Shown here in pieces: positions 11,501-16,522 of a DNA stretch of 16,522 nt (position 1 is its first letter; every line of letters begins with the position of its first letter). This stretch comes from Globomyces pollinis-pini. Taxonomy: Eukaryota; Chytridiomycota; Chytridiomycetes; Rhizophydiales; Globomycetaceae. Made by a program: the position numbers and the translations under genes. The DNA lies in NCBI GenBank assembly GCA_025399215.1, contig MU621391.1, positions 3,783-20,304 of the forward strand, in the 5' to 3' direction. The notes under the pieces were generated by a model. It searched no databases. It was not told where the DNA came from and worked only from the letters and a program-made list of their open reading frames with translations.

Positions 11501-11556
11501 AGCAAGACTTGTATACTGTATCAGATTTACTGTATTCCCCTAGTTATTATGCTTAA
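5524..11556 (+). CDS. BLM10: Proteasome activator BLM10/PA200 (PSME4) family, complete
   Basis: Join: 5524-5660, 5690-5824, 5851-5961, 5990-6034, 6065-6533, 6559-6987, 7015-7395, 7423-8961, 8992-9042, 9071-9612, 9644-10001, 10033-10161, 10185-11042, 11069-11143, 11173-11440, 11468-11556; 1871 aa, close to animal PA200. BLM10/PA200 is a single-chain HEAT-repeat solenoid that caps the 20S proteasome and opens its gate. Family landmarks in order are NKYLPY at the N-terminus, LPWKPLYKLLYSLLYP, the FGKSATSEILE region, DWHVPNEPE, DPQLEVRQLASVTLSGII, and RHAAVLGLAALALAFPY in the conserved C-terminal domain. The protein ends SYYA; YYA is the HbYX-type tail that docks in the 20S alpha-ring pockets. 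In-frame TAGs at 7012-7014 and 7420-7422 are the last bases of two 27-nt introns, not nonsense mutations. All joins keep one frame from ATG to stop. ATG 5524 is favoured because the conserved N-terminus follows it directly and an in-frame TAA lies upstream. Confidence 0.97.
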
Positions 11557-11618
11557 TTAATATAATAATTAATAAGATGGTTGTATATATTTAGAATATG
11601 ATAATACTTTAAATCCAA
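11557..11618. other. Short convergent intergenic gap
   Basis: Only 62 AT-rich bases separate the BLM10 and CPSF73 stop codons. Both transcripts must end here or overlap at their 3' ends. TAATAATTAATAA-like sequence on either strand could serve cleavage and polyadenylation, but no single signal is certain. Confidence 0.5.
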
Positions 11619-14385
11619 TCATTTTACATTCAACACCCAAGTGTCTTGCAATGGTAACCAAGTTCGTAACACTCTATTCACCAATATTGTCAACCTTCTT
11701 TTCAACTCTTCAGTCGAAGACTCCAAATTCTAACAATTATGTAGACTATATCATACCCAAGCAGATCCATCTTCTTTGAGTTTGACAGTGGCATTATCTT
11801 TATCAATTTTGAGATCCCAAACTAACTCAAATTCTTCACTCTCCAATTTCTTAAACTGAATTCTTGATTCACCAAATTGTAATGTTAAAAATCGAGTCAT
11901 CATGTCCTTTAATTGTGGACGATTCAATTGTGATGGGACTATATATTGTGATTGTAATTTAGCATCTTCAGTGGATTGTAACTTTGCTTCTTCCACAGGA
12001 TGTTCATGATCTTGTTCAATTTTAATTTTAGTTTGATTTTCATCTTCCATATCCAGTTTCTCCATTTTAACCTTGGGTTCATCTTCATGCCCATCACTTT
12101 CATGTTGATGTTCATGTCCGTGATGATGATGATGCTCTGATTTCGTTACTATTTGGTGTTGATAAGATATTAAATAGATTACCTTTCACACTTGCTGGAC
12201 TGCTATCGGCTTGTAAAATAATAGCAACGATCGAATCGGCAATCATATCATTCATTGGATTACTATCCCATTCCAAATTGATTTTGTTTGAATCTGTCGT
12301 TGGAATGACATTAATGACATTGAAAACCTATAATGTTGAGAATTCATGGTTGACTACTTTATATTGCCCTTTAATTTCAATTAGTGTTCCATACATTTGC
12401 TCCAAATGCCATTTAATAAGTCCAAAAGGTGCATGAGTGACAATAGTTTGTTTTTGAATGATTGGAACAACAACTAATTCTGTAAAATCAACTAATTCAG
12501 ATTGATCAATAATTTGAAATGCAAAATCTTTGGATGTTAATACACCTTCAATTAAGGTTCCCTGTTTGGGTTCTTCAGCTGCCAAATGTCCAATTATCTT
12601 TGCGGTCTTCTCTCCACGAAAATGTAATTCCACTGTTTCACAGTTTCTGGGTGTATGGATGTGTAGTGGGATTTCACGTTCTGCATATTTACTCTGTAGC
12701 GCACTTCGTAAACGACCCATTTCATTTGAATCACCATGAACAAGTACCTACCATTGTAAGAGTAACTATTTACCAAGTTTTTTGATCCCACTTCTTCTAT
12801 AAAATCGGAATTTTCCTTGTAGTCAACATGTGCGGAAAAAGATATATATTCCACAGTAAGTCGTAGTGGCAGCCTAGCACCACTCATAGAAACAATATCA
12901 TCAGGTTGACTTAAAATTTGCTACCAAGATAAGATTAATATCTAATACCTTTCCCAGCGTTCCTTCCACAACGTATCCCGGGATAATACATCCATTTCTT
13001 TTATCAACACACCATAATTCCAACAGCTCTCTTGAGAGACCACTCTAAATGGTTAGAATATCTATAGATTTACTTGTAACATTCCCGGACTTGCAAACAT
13101 TACACAAGGACCAACATCGTCAAACTGTGCAATACTTTTCAAATTACTGATATGTTTAAATTGGAACGGATTTGATGTTTTCGCTTGTTCTCTAATCTTT
13201 GAATTCATCATATTAGTATAACTTTGGTAGACCTAACGTGAATCTATTGCTAAATCATACTGTCATGCATTTTTTTGCTAAAGATGATGCGTAATATATG
13301 GGTATATTATGAAGATCTGGATGTGCTTGCCAGTATTCGTCTAGAATTAACAGCAACTCTTGCGCTCTCCCTAAAGCAAATACAGGCAACAAACAACGAC
13401 CACCCCTTTTCACGATTGTATGTACCATTCTGGTGAAACGAGTTTCTCTGTCCAATCGTGGTTCATGAGATCTAATTGTTAACTAAATTATCTCAATTAC
13501 TGAACACCTAATTAAGAGTATAAAGAATAAAATTGATAAGGTACCTATAGAAGCTAAATAATTAATTTTATTACCATAAGTAGATTCACAAATTAAAACC
13601 TCTGGGACTACATTAGGTGGCCTTTCAGCGGCCATCAAGTGTCTATCCTCTTCTCTTGAGTAGTCACCCGTATATAGTAAACGAACACCAGCAATTTCAA
13701 TCAAAAACATTGCCGCTCCCAATACATGTCCAGCATTATATGGAGTAAATTTAATTCCTATTGAATGGGTCTATTGATCGATAAGCATGAATTTTGCATT
13801 TACCAAATTTAAATTTTAGTCACCTCCAACATCCACTTCCTGATGATAATCAACCACTTGAATCCGTTCATATGAAGTCGCTAAATCCTGATCATCATAT
13901 AATTGATCGTCTGGTGATAAAGAACTGATTTTCACATAGTCTGATAATAGCCATTTATAGATAGCTCGAGTTGGATGTGTCATGTACACCTTCCCTTTGA
14001 AGTTGGTTTTCTCCATAAAGTACGGTAAAGCAGCTACAGATTCAGCAATAACATAACAATACCAGCATGATCCACATGAAAATGAGTGATTAACAACAAA
14101 TCAACCGATGCAGGATCGATATCATCAAAAAACGGTAATGCAGCTAAACCAGTGTAAGATGGATGCAACCCACAATCCAGCTATTGATGAAACTAATTGT
14201 GATGGATACCATGATTGTTTTCCCTTTAAATTCCAGCAAAATACAGCTACGTCCAACCTCATTTCCAGCACCTAATGGAGTAATCTTCAACAAATCAGCA
14301 TCATCGGCGACTATAGCAATTCAGTGATCATCTATCCCTTACCAGGAACAGCAGATGGAGGTTCTTTTCGTTTTAAGGATTCCAT
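11619..14385 (-). CDS. YSH1: mRNA 3'-end processing endonuclease CPSF73/Ysh1
   Basis: Minus-strand exons: 14385-14343, 14310-14210, 14180-14063, 14033-13824, 13757-13575, 13482-13261, 13232-13074, 13044-12949, 12920-12774, 12747-12358, 12327-12183, 12148-11757, 11729-11619; about 770 aa. CPSF73 is the zinc nuclease of the cleavage/polyadenylation factor that cuts pre-mRNA at the poly(A) site. Visible metallo-beta-lactamase motifs are [11 protein letters not shown] near 27-37, HFHVDH at 81-86, [12 protein letters not shown], and [15 protein letters not shown]. The beta-CASP parts are [52 protein letters not shown] and [13 protein letters not shown]. All metal-ligand and catalytic positions appear intact, so the enzyme should be active. 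The C-terminal domain carries an extra His-rich stretch. One junction, 13483-13574 (92 nt), cannot be removed with GT/AG borders and keep frame. The intron at 13758-13823 (66 nt) is about twice the local norm. ATG 14385 gives the usual short N-terminus. Confidence 0.95.
12087..12134 (-). repeat. His-rich low-complexity insert in the CPSF73 C-terminal domain
   Basis: On the minus strand the frame reads [16 protein letters not shown], ten His in sixteen residues, flanked by Glu/Asp- and Lys-rich sequence and repeated AKLQS. The block lies between two conserved parts of the C-terminal domain, just after intron 12149-12182. The CAT-repeat DNA suggests growth by slippage. Such sequence can bind metal ions, but whether it does here is unknown. 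Confidence 0.7.
13483..13574 (-). other. Unresolved intervening sequence in CPSF73
   Basis: The upstream exon should end TAT-G, just after ESTY, in phase 1. The downstream exon resumes with TTA ACA ATT AGA then SHEPRLDRE in phase 0. Excising the whole 92 nt as GTAATA...TTTAG leaves a one-base frame mismatch. The stretch is otherwise open in the same frame except for one TAG just before the downstream exon. The only GT/AG solution that keeps frame uses an 18-nt intron (13483-13500), plus an upstream 21- or 30-nt one, and retains a hydrophobic segment inside the active-site region, which is implausible. A one-base assembly error in a flanking exon is the simplest explanation. Confidence 0.7.
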
Positions 14386-14765
14386 ACTCGAATTTTTTAG
14401 AAAATTCTTTTGAAAGGAATTTTGATTGACAAGGAAGGAAATTTACAACGAAATCAATGGTTTTTAGTATGGCAGTAGCGTTAGTATGGATTCAGTACTA
14501 TGTGATGATGATAGATTCCATAGCTATGGAGTGATGTAGAACTCAAAAAAATTGGGACGATTACAGTACGATTTTTACGAGTTTATCTTGATATGGTATA
14601 AAACAATTGATTGATTAATCATAAACATTATAATCATCAATTCTTTGTTCACGAGAAAGGATAATTAAATCAAGATTGTTGGAAACAATGATACAAATAT
14701 TGACTAAAGAATGCTAATGGATGATACTGACTGTACAAGTTTCCTAATCAAGTCGATATATCAAA
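14386..14765. promoter_or_regulatory. Divergent intergenic region between CPSF73 and the EF-hand gene
   Basis: These 380 nt lie between two outward-facing start codons and should contain both promoters. A TATA-like TATAAAAC is at 14597-14604, followed by an AT-rich stretch with TTGATTGATTAATCA. I see no other regulatory element, RNA gene or credible ORF. Confidence 0.45.
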
Positions 14766-16390
14766 ATGGAATCTTGGGTAGAAGAACCAGAAGAAATATC
14801 AGATATTATCGTGGACAGACCAAGAAAAAGTAGTCGTATTCCAAGGCAAACGTCCATTAATGATTCACAGAAATCATTATCAAGAAAAGATTCGTCGTCA
14901 TTAACTTCAAACAATTCTCTGGTAAGTCGTAGTAGTGTATTTAGTGTATCTGATGTTCGTGGAGAGTCAAAGTCCCCATCTCAAATACCAAAGCATCGTC
15001 GTTCTAGTGTTTCTATTACGGCGAACAATAACCCGAGAAAGAATTCTCGTTCATATAGTGTAGTAGATTCAAAAATTACCAATTCTATCCCTCAGGATGG
15101 TAAAAGAATTTTATTTAATGATAGGTCAACTGGGCAAAGAAAACGATGTAATGTCAGATAAAGATGGCTCTGTAGAATTAAATAATGAGCTGGGTCGTAA
15201 AAGTAGCACCACCAGACGAACATCATCTGTAACCATCAGACGAACTTCATCTGTATCGATTGATAGTAGGCCAAATTATGATAAATTAGAATTAATACGA
15301 CCCAGAAAGAACAAGAACAAAAAGCAATCCAACATACCAAATATAATTAGTAATAGTACAACGGCAAATGTGATCACTGTTGATTTACCCGTGAGTCTTC
15401 CTGTCATTAAGCGGGAAGTATACAAAGAAAAGGAAGTAAAATTGATGAATGAACCGATCAAGAAAGATAGCAATCCCACCTTGTTTGGAATCCTTGCTGC
15501 AAGAAAGCATGCCAAAAAAATTTTAACCAAGAAAAAAAACGATAGTATTAGATTTGAAATTGGATCAGAAGATAGAGAACAAGATCTCTATGCAAAAGTA
15601 AAACCAAATGCATTTTCAATCTTTGAATCTCATCCGATTGAATCTGATGACCGTCCATCCAACTCGAATCAACAACGCGATCCAGCAAACGGATCTGATT
15701 ACAAGTGTGCATTGGCCTATGAAGAATTAGTTAAAGGTTTAGTGCGTGCCAAACAGGTGGACGAGACTAATGTATTTGGTAATTGGAGGAAACCGAAACC
15801 TGTTGATGTAATGAAACAGAAATTGAGTGAAATGGAAGATTACCCCGGATTAACAAAAGAAGAATGCTTTATTTATATCCAAGTATGTTTTATATCCAAA
15901 ACTGAAAATAGGCATTCTCTACCTTCGATATTGATGGAAGCGGTACAATCAGTGAAGAGGAACTATTGATTGCAATGGAAAGCCTTGGAATGAAACTATC
16001 TACAAAACAAATAAGATTCATGATACGCGAATTGGATATAAATGGGGACGGAGATGTATCCATTGATGAGTTCTTTAGATTGATAGCATCATTTAAAAGC
16101 AAAAAGAAGTTTTTGGAAACTGATTTGGAAATCACAGAAGCATTTTTGTTGGTAGATGCGGATAAAAATGGTGTAATTGATGTCGAAGATTTGATGGCAT
16201 TGTTTGAAGATGTAGGTGAACCGATTTCCACCAAGGTAGCACACGAAATGATAGCTGCAGTCCGTTTGGATTCCAGAGTCATTCAGGACTCTGTTATTAC
16301 TCATTCTGATTTTTCCAGATTACTCAAAAATAAACGCGGTTCTGTCGCACTGTATCAGTTGTTACAAATATCTTTTTATTTAGAAACTAG
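14766..16390 (+). CDS. Ser/Arg-rich protein with C-terminal EF-hand (calmodulin-like) domain
   Basis: Join: 14766-15099, 15125-15882, 15912-16357, 16384-16390; 514 aa. The first ~360 residues are basic, Ser-rich and probably disordered, with three RR(S/T)SSV.I motifs near residues 78-84, 142-149 and 150-157. Each contains RRxS, the consensus for PKA-type kinases. After LTKEECFIYIQ the EF-hand module starts at 365. Loop 1 is DIDGSGTISEEE (370-381), loop 2 DINGDGDVSIDE (406-417) and loop 3 DADKNGVIDVED (446-457, with Asp at position 12). A fourth hand, LDSRVIQDSVITHSDF, lacks the acidic ligands. This suggests a Ca2+ sensor whose N-terminal tail is regulated by phosphorylation; the target is unknown. 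Intron 15100-15124 (25 nt) explains the apparent frameshift. The last intron (16358-16383) is less certain: without it the frame stays open to the window edge. Kin could include calmodulin- or centrin-like proteins with long tails. Confidence 0.85.
15214..15261 (+). repeat. Two-copy 24-bp tandem repeat encoding RRTSSV motifs
   Basis: Copy 1 is 15214-15237 and copy 2 is 15238-15261. They share AGACGAAC.TCATCTGTA and encode RRTSSVTI and RRTSSVSI. This is an in-frame duplication that doubles a candidate basophilic-kinase site. Confidence 0.85.
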
Positions 16391-16472
16391 TTCGGGATCA
16401 TTATTTTCATTAGAATCCACCAAGACAATGGTCATATTCGAAGCGACTTCCACATTTAACATAGTTCGGCTT
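16376..16472 (-). CDS. Probable terminal exon of a convergent minus-strand gene
   Basis: Reading the minus strand from 16472, after a TATTTATTAG acceptor-like sequence at 16473-16482, the frame gives SRTMLNVEVASNMTIVLVD and then SNENNDPELVSK, ending at TAA 16378-16376. Composition and codon use look protein-like, more so than the opposing plus-strand frame. The donor is not placed; one candidate gives a 29-nt intron (16473-16501). I do not recognise the family. If correct, its 3' end overlaps that of the EF-hand gene by about 15 nt. Confidence 0.35.
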
Positions 16473-16522
16473 CTAATAAATAGAAATGACGGATATGAGA
16501 CTAAGCAGATAGAGACTAGATA

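Noticed and set aside
15097..15161. Apparent frameshift in the EF-hand gene
   Set aside because: A 25-nt intron (15100-15124) restores the frame exactly.
1..16522. Mobile elements, CRISPR arrays, tRNA/rRNA genes, viral genes
   Set aside because: No transposase or reverse transcriptase motif, array of spaced repeats, cloverleaf or viral hallmark was seen on either strand by eye.

Overview
The window is nuclear DNA from an AT-rich, gene-dense eukaryote. Three things show this: genes split by GT...AG introns, a secreted hydrolase with a signal peptide, and proteins found only in eukaryotes (a BLM10/PA200 proteasome activator and the mRNA 3'-end endonuclease CPSF73/Ysh1). TAA, TAG and TGA all behave as stops, so the standard code applies. 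The introns are extremely short: about 45 are placed here, and nearly all are 23-36 nt. The genes look fungal/opisthokont-like. A compact early-diverging fungal or protist lineage (for example a Rozella- or aphelid-like organism) is possible, but the lineage is not proven by this window.

Layout: (1) 1-150, minus: 5' end of an unrecognised gene leaving the left edge. (2) 513-1223, minus: secreted GH16-type glycoside hydrolase. (3) 1771-5260, plus: K+ channel of the SLO/BK-like class with six membrane segments and two RCK domains, 15 introns. (4) 5275-5474, minus: a weak antisense ORF between the channel and the next gene. (5) 5524-11556, plus: complete BLM10/PA200 proteasome activator of about 1871 aa with 15 introns and the C-terminal YYA motif. 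(6) 11619-14385, minus: CPSF73/Ysh1 with all metal-ligand motifs and a His-rich insertion; one intervening stretch (13483-13574) cannot be spliced cleanly. (7) 14766-16390, plus: Ser/Arg-rich protein with three canonical C-terminal EF-hand loops. (8) 16376 to the right edge, minus: probable 3' end of another gene, converging on the EF-hand gene.

These are independent housekeeping and signalling genes, not a pathway cluster. No RNA gene, mobile element, CRISPR array or viral gene was seen. The most distinctive signal is the intron population itself. Every well-placed intron whose length is a multiple of three carries an in-frame stop, and two junctions imply either introns under 22 nt or single-base assembly errors. 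All splice joins below were worked out by eye from reading frame, GT/AG borders and family conservation.
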